A stretch of DNA of 15,547 bases from Mucidula mucida (taxonomy: Eukaryota; Basidiomycota; Agaricomycetes; Agaricales; Physalacriaceae). Positions 1 through 9,547 of this stretch are shown here, one piece after another. Under the pieces are notes generated by a model. It did not search any database. It was not told where the DNA came from and saw only the letters and a program-made list of their open reading frames with translations. The first letter of the stretch is position 1, and each line of letters opens with the position of its first letter. The stretch is taken from the NCBI GenBank assembly GCA_015501055.1, contig JADNYV010000789.1:1-15547 (forward strand). The letters run 5' to 3'. The position numbers and the translations under genes were made by a program.

Positions 1-1222
1 TCGAAGAGATTCGTGTGGCTCATGAGCACGAGAAGGAGTTGACCAAGGGTGTTAGCTTCTTCCAGATCTTCCGAGGTTCGGATCTTCGACGTACTCTGAT
101 TGCTATTGGCATACAATGTTTGCAGCAGGCACAGGGCATCAGTTTCATGGTACGTCTATGGCATTTGACTCATCTACTTGTACCAAACAAATGATTTCCT
201 CTCCCAGAACGTGAGTTGGCAGCACGAATCTGCATTAGTTAGGTTCTGACGCTCTCATTAAGAACTATCTCAACATCACTGTAAGTTGAATATTCCCTTG
301 ACCTCATTGTCCTCTGACCCGCGCATAGCTTCTCAACCTGGGTTTTGAAAACACTTACGAACTCCTCGTCGTCCTATACGCTTGCAAGCTGATCATATCG
401 TTCGTTGGTGAGTAGTTACATGATCGCTGTCATCGTTTGGCGCTCAACGTGTCGCAGGCTTCTACCTTCCTGATCGCATTGGCCGTCGCCCTATTGTCTT
501 TATCGGGTCTTCCGTCTTTTTGTTCTCGATGTTGACTGTCGCTGGTGTGGCGACCGTCACGAACAGCAAGCCTACGGGTGCGCTGGGAAGATTAACGCTT
601 GGAGGTGAGCATTACTCCTTGATACAGGCCATTGACTGATGAGGGATTGTCTGTAGCTGTTTTCATGTGGATCTTGATTGACTCCTTCACATGGGTGAGC
701 ATTTTGTGTCTCCTCCGAGCGAGGGCCGGTGTTTATTTGTGTATTAGTCGCCTATGCCATGGACCATCGCTTCTGAAGTGTCAAGCAATCGCCTGCGCGG
801 GAAGACTCTCGCTGCCGCTGCGTGGTCTGGGTTCGGTGTCGGTCTCATCTCCAACCTGGGTACACTTCTCTTGTTCTCCCTGGCATTGAGCGAGACGCTG
901 ACAGTAACGCTCAGTGGTGCCGTATATCCAGGACGAAGGCTATGGAAACTTGCAAGGACAAATCGCTTACCTCTGGGCTGGATTTTCTGTCGCAGCGTCA
1001 GTTCCTGCTTTCTTCTCTCTTTCTTGCGCTGGTACTAATACCGACTGAAGACTCTTCTTCGCCTTCTTCTTCGTTCCCGAACTAAAAGGTCGTTCGCTAG
1101 AAGAGCTGGATGTTCTGTTCTATAACAAGGTTCCGACACGCATGTTTGCTACGTATCAGATACCGCCTGAGACGAAGCCGAATGTTGAGGAAGAGGAGAA
1201 GGAGCATACAGAGCATGTTTGA
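1..1222 (+). CDS. MFS sugar transporter, 3' part (5' end outside window)
   Basis: C-terminal part of a 12-TM major facilitator of the fungal sugar transporter family, expected in the plasma membrane for sugar/H+ uptake. Exons I read: 1-149, 208-210, 263-280, 329-407, 458-604, 657-694, 748-859, 915-996 and 1051-1222 (stop TGA 1220-1222). Family signatures appear in order: LRRTLIAIGIQCLQQAQG, then NNYL, the loop motif DRIGRRP, SPMPWTIASEVSSNRLRGKT, VVPYIQDEGYGNLQGQIAYL, and the conserved C-terminal PELKGRSLEELD followed by a short charged tail. The last intron uses donor GTCAGT at 997; that choice restores the frame into the PELKGRS exon and gives a 54-nt intron like the others (48-58 nt). The family is clear, but the substrate (hexose, disaccharide or other) cannot be told from this part. 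Confidence 0.93.
208..210 (+). other. 3-nt micro-exon in the transporter gene
   Basis: Only AAC is kept between two introns (150-207 and 211-262). It is preceded by a pyrimidine stretch and CAG and followed by a perfect GTGAGT donor. Including it gives SFMNNYL at the junction, which has the spacing I recall for this family (S-F-x-x-N-Y-L). Skipping it would also stay in frame but would drop one residue. This is inferred from splice signals and family spacing only. Confidence 0.55.
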
Positions 1223-1468
1223 GATGTTGCTTGATGTACTTGTATTACAATAATGTCAGATTTTCTGAATACTACTACACCCTTCTTTTGATAAAGGGAT
1301 GCGGGATTGTGTATAGGGGCCTTAACGCATCGCGTGACCGTGATTTCTTTCCTCCAGTCATCATCCCGGCGTCGTCGTTTTTTACTGTCTACGGGGTTTA
1401 TTTCGAGTCTTTCAAGGTCTGTGCGATGCTGCTTGACATCTTTTCATTCGTTCAGACGTTTTTTTAGC

Positions 1469-1804
1469 ATGCCGCGTTACAAGAAGGGCCACACCAAAGC
1501 GAACCAAGCGCGCATGGCAAATCTACGACGTGGAAAGCAAGTCAAAGTAAACAAGGCGTCACCCGCTAGCATTGCTGAAGAACACCGCGAATTGGTCGAG
1601 GCGAATGAGGAGGATATCTCGCCGGCCGATACAGCGCTGAGCATGGCCGAACGACGGGCAGACTATGCGGAACAACAACTACAGGAGAAAGAGAAGCAGC
1701 TTAAAGCCGTTCAGCACCTCCTCGCAGATTCCCTTGATAGGGAGAAACGCCTCAAATGCGCCGCCGAAGCATCGAAGGAGAACTTGAATACGTTGGGGCT
1801 ATAA
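1469..1804 (+). CDS. small basic coiled-coil protein, function unknown
   Basis: A 111-residue reading frame starting MPRYKKGHTKANQARMANLR. The first 30 residues are strongly basic. They are followed by an acidic linker and then a long Ala/Glu/Gln/Lys-rich stretch (about residues 52-108) with the heptad look of a coiled coil. The frame is open upstream to an ATG at 1307, but the extra N-terminus is low-complexity and unconvincing, so I take the ATG at 1469, just after a T-run ending in AG. Basic starts followed by a coiled coil are common in multicopy, often transposon-linked basidiomycete proteins, but I see no transposase domain here. It ends only 121 nt from the tail-to-tail VAP gene, so it may be a truncated remnant. 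Not recognised with certainty. Confidence 0.5.
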   Translation: MPRYKKGHTKANQARMANLRRGKQVKVNKASPASIAEEHRELVEANEEDISPADTALSMAERRADYAEQQLQEKEKQLKAVQHLLADSLDREKRLKCAAEASKENLNTLGL

Positions 1805-1925
1805 CGCGGCATGATGTGCCTACTCTCCTTCGTTGCGGATATCGGGGAAACAAGAAGCTTTTGGTGAGTATGGTTCCACGATGATATTGAGATAAATGCT
1901 CAAGAACTGTATAGATATGGGTGAA

Positions 1926-2778
1926 TCACGGATCGACCAACACTATTCGTACTCGTCGAATTAAATTGAAGAATGCTCGAATACGCGCGGCATGTTGATA
2001 TCCGGCCCAACTTATGTATAGCACAAGTGCTGCAGCCACCGTTGCTCCAAGGATACTGGACGTCAAGGATGAGCTTCTTCGGCGATCCGGGGAGGAAGGC
2101 GATGGCGAAAGGCTAGAGGGGAGAACGATATGATGGCTTCCAAGGCGCTTCTGAGAGGAGGTCAGCAAAGGATAGTCCGCGCCGATACGAAAGCTGGCTA
2201 CCATTAACAGTCTAGAAGCAGAGTCCAACGTGGTCTGCCAGTACGAGAGCCCTCCGTCTTCAGGAGGAAGATAATAATGCACTATAATCTTCCTCGAGTG
2301 CAGTCCATGCTCGTCTTTTAATTCAAGGATATCCCCGTCCTCTTCGTCCTCGATCGCGACGGTCTCGACACGGAATTTATGGTGACATTCTATATCAGCA
2401 GGGGGCTCTACTTCCATCGGCACGGTTGTGACTTCACGTTGTACCTCTAAGTGAGCTCTGGTGAGCATTACAGTTGAAGACCACCCACCTGACACATTGA
2501 TAGTCTCGCCAGGACCCAGTCTGCCTTTATTGGGGCGTACGATATATCCCTATTGGTAAGTTCAGCCATTGGCGCCAGATTTCACAGCTCAGCTAGCGCA
2601 CCACAGCGTGATTCGTCTTGACCTTGAAGGCAACCCCATAGTCGTTGGCATTGGTAACGTCAAATGACCGCGTTTGGCTTTGCGTTAGGGGCCCTGTGCA
2701 TGTTGAGCTGTCGGCCCCACTGGCAGTTCAAGACGTACGGGCAAAGTCCAGAGATGTCGACGAAAGCTGGACGGACAT
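1926..2778 (-). CDS. VAP/Scs2-like MSP-domain ER membrane protein
   Basis: A 237-residue tail-anchored protein. VAP/Scs2 proteins sit in the ER and hold membrane contact sites by binding FFAT-type motifs of partner proteins. Exons on the minus strand: 2778-2739, 2693-2602, 2549-2489 and 2446-1926. The MSP domain fills about residues 1-122: MSVQLSSTSLDFARPLTQ, SFDVTNANDYGVAFKVKT (the conserved FKVKT core), YIVRPNKGRLGPGE, then EPPADIECHHKF and an RKIIVHYYLPPE strand. A Ser/Pro-rich linker and one hydrophobic helix (about residues 196-213) follow, with a basic tail. The first intron has donor GTACGT and 45 nt; the start is fixed by the MSP N-terminus. The third intron (2447-2488, 42 nt) has no stop and a length divisible by three, so its removal is less certain; keeping it adds 14 residues. 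Usual VAP length is about 240-290 residues, so this looks complete. Confidence 0.88.
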
Positions 2779-3049
2779 GGTCGCTGCCAGAACCAGAGAC
2801 AAAGTCAATTGAAACGATCGATTGATACATAGGAAATCATGCGTCATAAAATGGGCGGCAGTAACCACGTACGTCTGTGGCCAGGAGCGCACCTCAAGCA
2901 TCCTGTCGTTCCGACAATTATTTTGAACAGATAATGCGAGGTGATGGTCTTCCTCACCTATCGCACAACAGTTTCCGAATTCGACGATTTTGCAACTCAA
3001 ATGTTAGTATTTCTCTTAGATCATTATTTATGCAGCTGACTTGTTAATT

Positions 3050-3515
3050 ACAGCAATATAAGGCGATTCCTACCGGGCTTCTGCTTGTCTATGACTCTCT
3101 TGAGCCACGCCTCACGATGTCCACGAAAAGGCTAGCCTCATTCTTTTTCGAGTCACGGGAGCTCATGGCTGACTTCGCTACTTCACAGACTACAATGGTA
3201 GATCTATGCGTTCACCGCACCTTCCGCGCCATGCCTTTCGCGCACGGCCAACGATACGGTCCCAGATATGGTTCGTCGTTTCCTGTTTGCGTCCCGGGTT
3301 CGGTACTCAGCCCAGCTGGTGTAGATGACCCGCGCCAAGTACCTGAAGTCATCCCCGTGTATTCCGCGATGGGTATCAATACGTACGTTACTTCGAGAAT
3401 GCCCTTTACGCGGTATGTCCAGCATGACAGATCGCGCAGTGGGCTGAGGTTGACATACTCATCCATCGTCACTTCACGGAAGCATGTCCTTGCACAAGGC
3501 TTTGCGAGTGTAATG
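3050..3515 (+). pseudogene. decayed duplicate of the beta-lactamase-like hydrolase
   Basis: This stretch aligns with the intact hydrolase from its intron-1 acceptor (CAG then CAAT, compare 4821-4828) through exon 2 and much of exon 3. Shared islands include GGGAGCTCATGG, ACTACAATGGT versus AGTACGATGGT, CAAGTACCTGAAG versus GAAGTACCTCAAG, and AAGCATGTCCTTGC versus AGGAGCATGTCCTTGC. Exon 1, which carries the SxxK nucleophile, is not recognisable, though faint similarity may run into the exon-1/intron-1 region upstream (about 2950-3050). The region holding the Y-N-N motif in the intact gene has suffered deletion, and the frame is disrupted. Exons 4-8 are missing. It lies head-to-head with the VAP gene and 970 bp upstream of its parent, so it is probably a remnant of an old tandem duplication. 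Confidence 0.8.
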
Positions 3516-4439
3516 CAGATTTCCAAATGCTCCATTGCAGGATACCTTGAAGTGCTTCTCTGGTCACGATAAGTATGTGGGTACAAGCCGGGCCGGTGCC
3601 GGACGTTCTTTCAAAGCACCATGGCTTGATTATTCAACCTCTTCTCTTGCTCGTTCGTCCTCCGTTACTATAGCTGGGCACACCGATCTCAAGAGTAACT
3701 TGAACCTGAGCGTAGGACAACGGAAGATGGCCACCTCAGTCATATCACTGGAAAGGCGCGTCTTGTACGGAGGTGCGGTGTGGATGGTGCGGCGCGTACA
3801 TGCATGATGCTTAACAGCTGCGGCTGCAAGGACTCTGTCACTCTCTCGCACTCTCGGTGTTAGCGTGATTTGATTTGACACACAATCTCTGAACGCGTGG
3901 GACGGGCATTACCTTCAAAGTAAGACGGTACGCTTTTTTCGAATCTTCTCAACCCTAGTCTCATGAACTCTTTGATACTTTCTGGCTGGCGATTGCGATA
4001 TTTACAATGCATCGGCGAAGAAACTACGCCGTGAGATTTTCCTCAATAGTGGTTGAGGATTTGGTTTCGGAATTCAATCAAAGCACGCTGATCCAGGTAC
4101 TGAAACACAGGTATGCGCTCCTGCTGTCAGATTATGCCATCAAAGATGTATGTTGTACTTCATTCTATTCGTATCCGCAGTCTTCCAAATCTACGAACAG
4201 AACGCCACATGAACCGCCTCTCTACTAGTAGAGCAACTCCTTCACCTCAAATCCCTCGCTAAACTTCTGGAGACTTGCTATTTTCTTAAGCGGAAAACGT
4301 TGGCGCATACAAGGGTTAGCGATCCTCAATCTCATATCGGCAGCGACTAAGCTCTTTTCAGTGTGTCGCGTAGACTGCGCAGTTTGCTACATTGATTATG
4401 TCACGAACAGGCTGACGCGCATCTCATGTTCCGCTAACC
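3516..4439 (+). other. intergenic stretch, no gene recognised
   Basis: About 0.9 kb between the hydrolase remnant and the intact hydrolase. Short reading frames occur on both strands, but none has family motifs, plausible splicing or a consistent composition. I found no clear repeat, tRNA or transposon end. Its right end must hold the promoter of the hydrolase gene. Part of the left end could be further, unrecognisable decay of the duplicate. Confidence 0.5.
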
Positions 4440-4448
4440 TATATAAAG
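4440..4448 (+). promoter_or_regulatory. TATA box of the hydrolase gene
   Basis: TATATAAAG ends 36 nt before the ATG at 4485. The position implies a very short 5' leader and supports that ATG as the start. Confidence 0.6.
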
Positions 4449-4484
4449 TGCTGGAGTTGAAGCCAGGATTGCCATCCTCCTTCA

Positions 4485-6592
4485 ATGCTTCTCATCGTCA
4501 TATTTTCCTCTTTGCTTGCAGGCTTTGCCCTCGCATTACCTTCAGCTCAGAAGCGTGACGATGGCTCGCTCCTCACATCCGAGATTGACGACTTTATCCT
4601 ATCTGTTCTCTCCGAATGGGGCTCTCCTGGAGGCGTTGCAGTTGCGGCTGTGAAGATGAACGAGAATGGCAGCTGGTCCGTCGACACCAAAGGTTACGGG
4701 AAGGCGAGGTCGGACGGCTCGCTCGTCGATTGTGAGACTATGTTTGCCATTGGTTCTAACTCAAAGGTAATTCTCGTTTTTGTCTCGTCGCCCGATGAGC
4801 TAAGTGGACCGTCTTGTTTTATAGCAATTCACTGCAATCTCTACCGGTCTTCTACTCTCCAATGAATCGCTAGAGCCTCGGCTCACAAAATCCACAAAAC
4901 TAACGTCGATCTTCCCCGAATCGTGGGAGCTCATGGATGGCATTGCTACCTCGCAGAGTACGATGGTTGATTTGTTTAGTCACCGTACAGGTCTTCCCCG
5001 TCATGACTTTTCGTACTCTCTGAATGATTCATTCGAGGATTTGGTTTGCCCTTTACTTTTCGGACGCGCCAAGTATTGAATTTCAATGTTCTAGATGAGT
5101 CGCACGAAGTACCTCAAGCCGTCGCTCGAGTTCCGGGATTTGTTCCAATACAATAACATCATGTACGCGATTATGTCGCACCTGCCGACTACCCTTCTCC
5201 CATCAGAAATTCCCTTCGCGCGATATGTCAAGGAAAACGTATTCGAACCACTTGGCTTGAGCGCAACATACTCTCCCGATGTGGCTTCAAAGGAGCATGT
5301 CCTTGCTCAAGGCTTCGGGAGGGAAGGAGTCAATCTGACCGAAAATTTGTTTGGCACTGGCACTCCAAGAGCTATGGAATACTGGTCCCAGGGCGTGACC
5401 GAGGATGGCAATGGTTCGTATCCTTCTTCTGGTTTGTTCAGTCCATTAAGGTTTATGTCAATATGACTGATAGTGATGTCTGGTCCGGGTGGCATTATCA
5501 TGAATGCGCGAGATGCTGCCGTTTGGCTCCAGACACTACTTCTTGGCGGCGCTAATCCTGCCACTGGAGAACAGGTCGTGCCAGCTGAAGTGATCGCAGA
5601 CATTTCGACTGGTATCTCTGTCGCGTCCCCGACAAAGTCAGTATTTATGCTGCTATCATCATTTGTTGCTAAGAATGTACACAGTGAACCCGCTGTTTAC
5701 GGAGCTGGTCAACAAATAGGCACTTACAGAGGACATGGTGCGTGTCAATGTCTGTAGGGATGCAGCGCCAGTTGATGGACTATTGCTAGCTTTTGTTGGT
5801 CATGACGGCGGCGTGCCTGGTTTCTACTCCGTCATGGCTCGCATTCCATCCTCCAATTTGGGTGTTGCGGTCTTTACTAACGACGGCACATATGGCCTCT
5901 ACTTCATGTATGTTATCATGTACCGCATTTTGGACGAGCTTTTAGGCTTGAATGTCTCCGATACGGACAGTCTGTAAGTGCTGCGTGCTTCGCTTCAAGA
6001 ATTTACTGAAAAGCACTCGTAGTTTTAAACAAACCGTTGCCGCCAGCTATGAAGCGTCGCTTGCTGTAGTTCCTTCCCCGAGCAACGCGTCGGCTCCCAG
6101 CGTAGCTTACGCTGACCTCGCCGGAACCTACGCAAACGGAGGTTACGGAGATATCGACTTCCGCTATGTCTCTGACTCTTCGTCTTGTCAAAGCATTCTC
6201 AGTATACTGTCACCTGATGCTGTTGGCGAATTCTCAACCCTCATTGCTCAATGGAATAAACTCTGGGCTTCTCATATCCGCCTGGAACACTTTGACGGAG
6301 ACATTTGGAACGCCACCTTGTTGGACAGTCGCGTAAGTGATTGTCACTGTACAAGGTTTCTTGACTGACTTTTGCACGATAGCCTGTTTTGGACACGGCT
6401 GGACAACGAACGGGTGATTATTGGAGTATTCAAGCAGGAGGATTCACAGCGCAGTTCGCGTTTGACGAGGCTGGTGGTATTGCGGGTTTCGGGATCTGTG
6501 GCGACTTTTGGGGTGCCGGATGGTTGGCTACAGAGTCTATGGGTGAGACTGTTCAGACGGCGAGCGAAGTTTGGTTCGACAAGAGTGCGTAA
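4485..6592 (+). CDS. secreted beta-lactamase/transpeptidase-like serine hydrolase
   Basis: A 579-residue protein of the serine beta-lactamase/penicillin-binding-protein fold (class C/LACTB-like; fungal members act on varied esters or amides). Exons: 4485-4766, 4825-5043, 5095-5413, 5474-5636, 5685-5737, 5790-5973, 6023-6332 and 6383-6592. It opens with a hydrophobic signal peptide (about residues 1-18) and a KR pair at 23-24 that could be a Kex2-type site. The catalytic set is complete: S-N-S-K at 91-94 (S91 nucleophile, K94), Y-N-N at 186-188 and H-D-G-G starting at about H350, in the KTG-like position. SGPGGIIMNARD and VYGAGQQIGTYRGH are further family landmarks. The last roughly 170 residues form a separate beta-rich C-terminal part typical of fungal members. 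Some donors are weak (GTTTGC at 5044, GTTCGT at 5414), but all phases join. Substrate unknown. Confidence 0.92.
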
Positions 6593-6852
6593 CTTGGGCC
6601 ATGGACGTTTTCCGCGGCTTCTTTAGGATTAGTGTTCGCATGCCATTAGAAATTATTATGGACCCTACAGTATTCGATACCCCAGTTTCTCCAGTATGTG
6701 TATCAATTTGAACCGTCGATGTTCCCTGTATGAAGCCAATCTTGATTCTTCTCTGCCTCATCATGCATCAAGGCCCTCTCGTTGCGCAATGGTTAAAAGC
6801 TCAACCAGGCCGTGTCTTTCCTGAGTAGAGTAGAGTAAGGAGGCTCTAGAAT
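6593..6852 (+). other. 3' flank of the hydrolase gene, nothing recognised
   Basis: Spacer between the stop of the hydrolase and the left edge of the segmental duplication. The only visible structure is a minor GAGTA-type short repeat near 6826-6838. No gene or RNA is supported. Confidence 0.4.
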
Positions 6853-7116
6853 CTGTCAAATGTTCAGCTTGTTTGACGTCCTATACTCACCGAGGCAGAC
6901 GCTAAAACGAGTACATCAAGACCGTCTGAAAATCAACATTCCCACTAGAATCGTAACGGGCACGGCTGCTCATGTTCGAAATCTTTTGTTGATGGGCAGC
7001 TAACCGAGACGAATACAAAGATGTACGCATTGAAGAAGTTTGTTGCCAGTGTCTACGGAGAGATTGTTTTCGGGAAGATATCCAAGGAGTACTGGCGGCC
7101 ACGACTATTCTGCTCT

Positions 7117-8488
7117 TCAGTTTCCACCGCCTTGTGTGTCGGCCTTTCCGGCATCAGGACGAAAGTCAATAATCAGACACACAACGCCATACACACAAGA
7201 GATGGAGTGTTGGTTGCCGTAGATTATGAAGTCTGATTTAACTCCGTTGTTCGTCGAGCGACGGACAACCCAAAGAACCCCAGCATCAGCAACAGCAACC
7301 TCCCCAGGTTCGTCGTCATATTGGTCGCGCCGTCCAAACGCCTCGTCAAGGAAGACATCGGCATCGGAATATTCGTCCTCACCATCATCTGCGATGGGCG
7401 TCGTGCTCCTGTATGTACCTTCGTTGGAGTCGGCAGTGTAATGAACATTGAGCTGAACTTTGAGGCCAAGTTCACGACATGCGCTATAAATAAGAGCGTC
7501 GCTGCCTTTCAAGTAGGGCAACAGTTCGGAAACCTTGTGACCTAGGGGCGTCTTATATCGTAATGGGTAGGAATGCGACAGCGTGAAGCCAAGAAGGCCA
7601 CCATTGGGAAGGAAGGTAGTATCAGCTATCAACTGTTGAAAGCCGTCCTTGATTGTATGATCCTTGCCCTGTGAGGTGAAGACGGGGGCTACGACACTGT
7701 CCAGGTCTTCGAAATACAAGTTATACGTCAAGGTGACGCGCGATCCGGATACGACAGGCATTACTTCGTGTTCGACATCGCTATGAAAGGCGACGTATGC
7801 GACCTTGGGAGCTTCAGACGTGACGGAAGCGAGCAATTGAGCGGCGTCGAATGTCCATTCAAGGCCTTCATCGCGGAGGATCAAGGTTCCTCCTTCGTGG
7901 GGTGTAGGGAAGACGATGACAAGTGAGCCGAACATGTTTTCGGCACGAGGAGTGTCCTGATGAGGTTTGAAGAAACCACCTTTATCTTGCAGTCAAACGT
8001 GTTACTAGTCGGAAGACTTCGAATTAATCAAAACGACTAACCATATACGTTCAGCTTGTATCGCTCTGCGCGCACGGCACGCTTAATCGATACTTCCATG
8101 TCTACAAGATCTTGAGAGATCTTGTTCAAAATGGGTGTACTCGCCAACTCAAAGACGGTGCTGAATTGTGAGACGTCGAGTTTATGGGCTTTACGATAGG
8201 CGTCGTCTAAAACCGTTTCTGTTCCGCGACCAAACGGCGCCGCATCACAAGAAGAGATGAGATGCGACAACTCATCATCCGTGGCTGAGGCTAGGTTGAG
8301 ATAGCTGCCGGTACAAGTCAGTGGCGAGCAGCATGGGATCAGGAACATGCTCACGAAAGGGACTTGTTGTCATTTGAACGGGTACGGTAGTACAGACCGC
8401 ATTGCTCTGCGTCGACGTCACAGATACCACTGGTGTATGACTCTTTGGTCAGAGCGGAGCAGATTTGCGCGAAGGCTGGGTGAGACAT
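7117..8488 (-). CDS. 2OG-Fe(II) oxygenase paralogue A (prolyl-4-hydroxylase-like)
   Basis: A 421-residue protein in three exons (8488-8355, 8304-8042, 7985-7117; introns of 50 and 56 nt, phases 2 and 1). It belongs to the P4Hc-like 2-oxoglutarate/Fe(II) dioxygenases, which couple decarboxylation of 2-oxoglutarate to hydroxylation of a substrate. Ligands visible: H141 and D143 in KGGFFKPHQDTPR, distal H205 in SDVEHEV, and R215 in GSRVTLTYNLYF for 2OG binding. The core is followed by a variable acidic region (about residues 315-350) and a final YGNQHS...YGVVCLIIDF strand. There is no signal peptide, so cytosolic or nuclear action is likely. The start MSHPAFAQIC is conserved in all three copies, and an in-frame stop lies just upstream. 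Substrate unknown. Confidence 0.88.
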
Positions 8489-8546
8489 GATGGTGAGCGA
8501 TCCCGTTCAGAGGAAAGGGCCCTTTGTATCCTAAGATGAAGCTCAG

Positions 8547-8635
8547 CCCCGCCTCCGAAAACTTGACACGCTCAAAAAGATTCCAGGTAGGGAATCATCG
8601 ATTTCCCACACAAGGTGGACCCACATTACGTGAAT
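8547..8635 (-). promoter_or_regulatory. conserved upstream block of oxygenase A
   Basis: Two boxes shared by all three oxygenase genes: a GC box (CCCCGCCTCCGAAA on the plus strand, 8547-8560, followed by ACTTGACA), and a block at about 8591-8635 containing TCATCGATTTCCC, TGGACCCA and TTACGTGAAT. The boxes lie about 60 and 105-145 nt upstream of the ATG. Their retention in the diverged copy B argues for function as promoter elements. Confidence 0.6.
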
Positions 8636-8818
8636 GAAGCGCGTCCTTTTGGGTATTTATGAATAGGGCTGTCTCGGAGGAATGAGCGGATATCTAAGCG
8701 CTGGTTAATGAGAGAACTCACTCTGTCCAGTGTCAAAAAAGAATGACTCGCATAATGATAGTTCAAGTCCAAGCGGGAAATTCCGATGTTTCGGCCGGTT
8801 CTTGGAGGAGGAATAAGC

Positions 8819-9338
8819 TGTTTGGGAACCCCGGTTCGTCACGTTTGTGACACGAACCCTCACGTTTTATGTGGCGTAATTGAGCATTTTCCAATCAAAA
8901 TCAAGCACCCGAGTGCCAGAAACAATATCCGCTAATCTACTAGTAAAAATTCAGAACCGGAATTTGTGTGAACAGGGTCCCGGGCCGTTGCCGCACACAC
9001 AAATGAAGAGTCAGTACCCTAGTATGCACAACAGCTAGGCTGTATCCTACTAGCTGCATATTTCCAGGCTGTTGTATGGTACAAATGACTGCCCGGAGCG
9101 AACCACATTGGACATGGATCAGTCTCCATGGCTGTAAGCCAGTTGGGTGCACTTAGGTAGGCAAAAGGCAGTCTTTAGACTTCATACAGTTGTTAGTAAA
9201 CAATGCCATAGTCTACAAGTGTTTGAAGATGTACACTGTGGCCGTAAGGCGCCTGAACTTCATCTACGCCACTGAGATCGGACCATCGGCCCGTAAGGGT
9301 ACCAGGTCACAAACGTGACGAACCGGGGTTCCCAAACA
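8819..9338. mobile_element. 520-bp non-autonomous DNA transposon (MITE-like) with 33-bp perfect TIRs
   Basis: 8819-8851 and 9306-9338 are exact inverted repeats, beginning TGTTTGGGAACCCCGGTTCG. Similarity continues imperfectly further inward (CGTGAGGGTTCGTGTCAC against CGTAAGGGTACCAGGTCAC). The TIR itself carries an imperfect hairpin (GTTCGTCAC...GTGACACGAAC). No credible coding sequence lies inside, so it would depend on a transposase elsewhere. The equivalent place in the other duplication copy (about 14148-14170) lacks it, so this copy gained it after the duplication, or the other lost it. I cannot see a clean target-site duplication; the flanks carry AATAAGC on the left and GGCTTATTCC on the right in inverted orientation. 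Superfamily not assigned. Confidence 0.85.
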
Positions 9339-9470
9339 ACTTATAGCGGCTTATTCCGTTGGAGGACCTCCGATAATTGAAAAACCCACAGCTCAGTACT
9401 TGATAAGTGATGTATCACGCGGAATCATCAAATTCCTAAAGTATCTCCTTTCAAATGCATCCTACTAGTT

Positions 9471-9540
9471 TACAACTCTTCATGTCGGACTCTACAATCA
9501 GCACGGTTCGACTCCTCACTTTCCTCATTCTCTGAACAGT
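9471..9540 (-). pseudogene. duplicated 3' tail of the kinase-like gene
   Basis: Read on the minus strand this gives SENEESEESNRADCRVRHEE then Leu and stop. It matches the C-terminus of the gene at 14286-15343 (SENEESDGSNANCRVHREL, stop). Similarity stops at about 9545, so only the last twenty-odd codons were carried along by the segmental duplication. It cannot encode a protein alone. Confidence 0.8.
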
Positions 9541-9547
9541 GATTTTC

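Larger units (their letters stand above)
6853..9545. repeat. segmental duplication, copy 1 (contains oxygenase A)
   Basis: Left copy of a duplicated segment whose partner is at about 12050-14350. Both copies begin with CTGTCAAATGTTC. They run through the 3' flank of the oxygenase, the whole gene and its upstream region, and end in the last codons of the kinase-like gene. The copies differ by a 520-bp transposon-like insert here (8819-9338) and by an insert of about 170 bp in the other copy. Similarity is uneven: it is very high in the middle of the gene and lower at both ends. Confidence 0.8.

Noticed and set aside
1032..1050. Donor GTACTAAT at 1032 as the last intron of the transporter
   Set aside because: It would give a 19-nt intron and the wrong frame. 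GTCAGT at 997 gives 54 nt and joins in frame to the PELKGRS exon.
1307..1468. Upstream in-frame extension of the small coiled-coil protein
   Set aside because: The extra 54 residues look like translated leader, and the ATG at 1469 gives a cleaner, charged start.
2728..3000. Minus-strand open frame of 90 codons reading into the VAP start
   Set aside because: Only its last part, from the ATG at 2778, is real MSP-domain coding. The upstream part is 5' leader, and its stop lies in the first VAP intron.
3212..3586. Minus-strand open frame of 124 codons over the hydrolase remnant
   Set aside because: The plus-strand similarity to the intact hydrolase explains this region; the antisense frame is a shadow.
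6781..6820. Possible tRNA-like stretch (GCGCAATGGTTAAAAGC)
   Set aside because: It does not fold into acceptor, anticodon and T arms of proper length, and no B-box was found at the right distance.
6902..7102. Conserved reading frame downstream of oxygenase A, also present downstream of C (12079-12312)
   Set aside because: The frames are similar only because the DNA is duplicated. The two translations differ by indels and show no protein-level constraint, so this is 3' flank.
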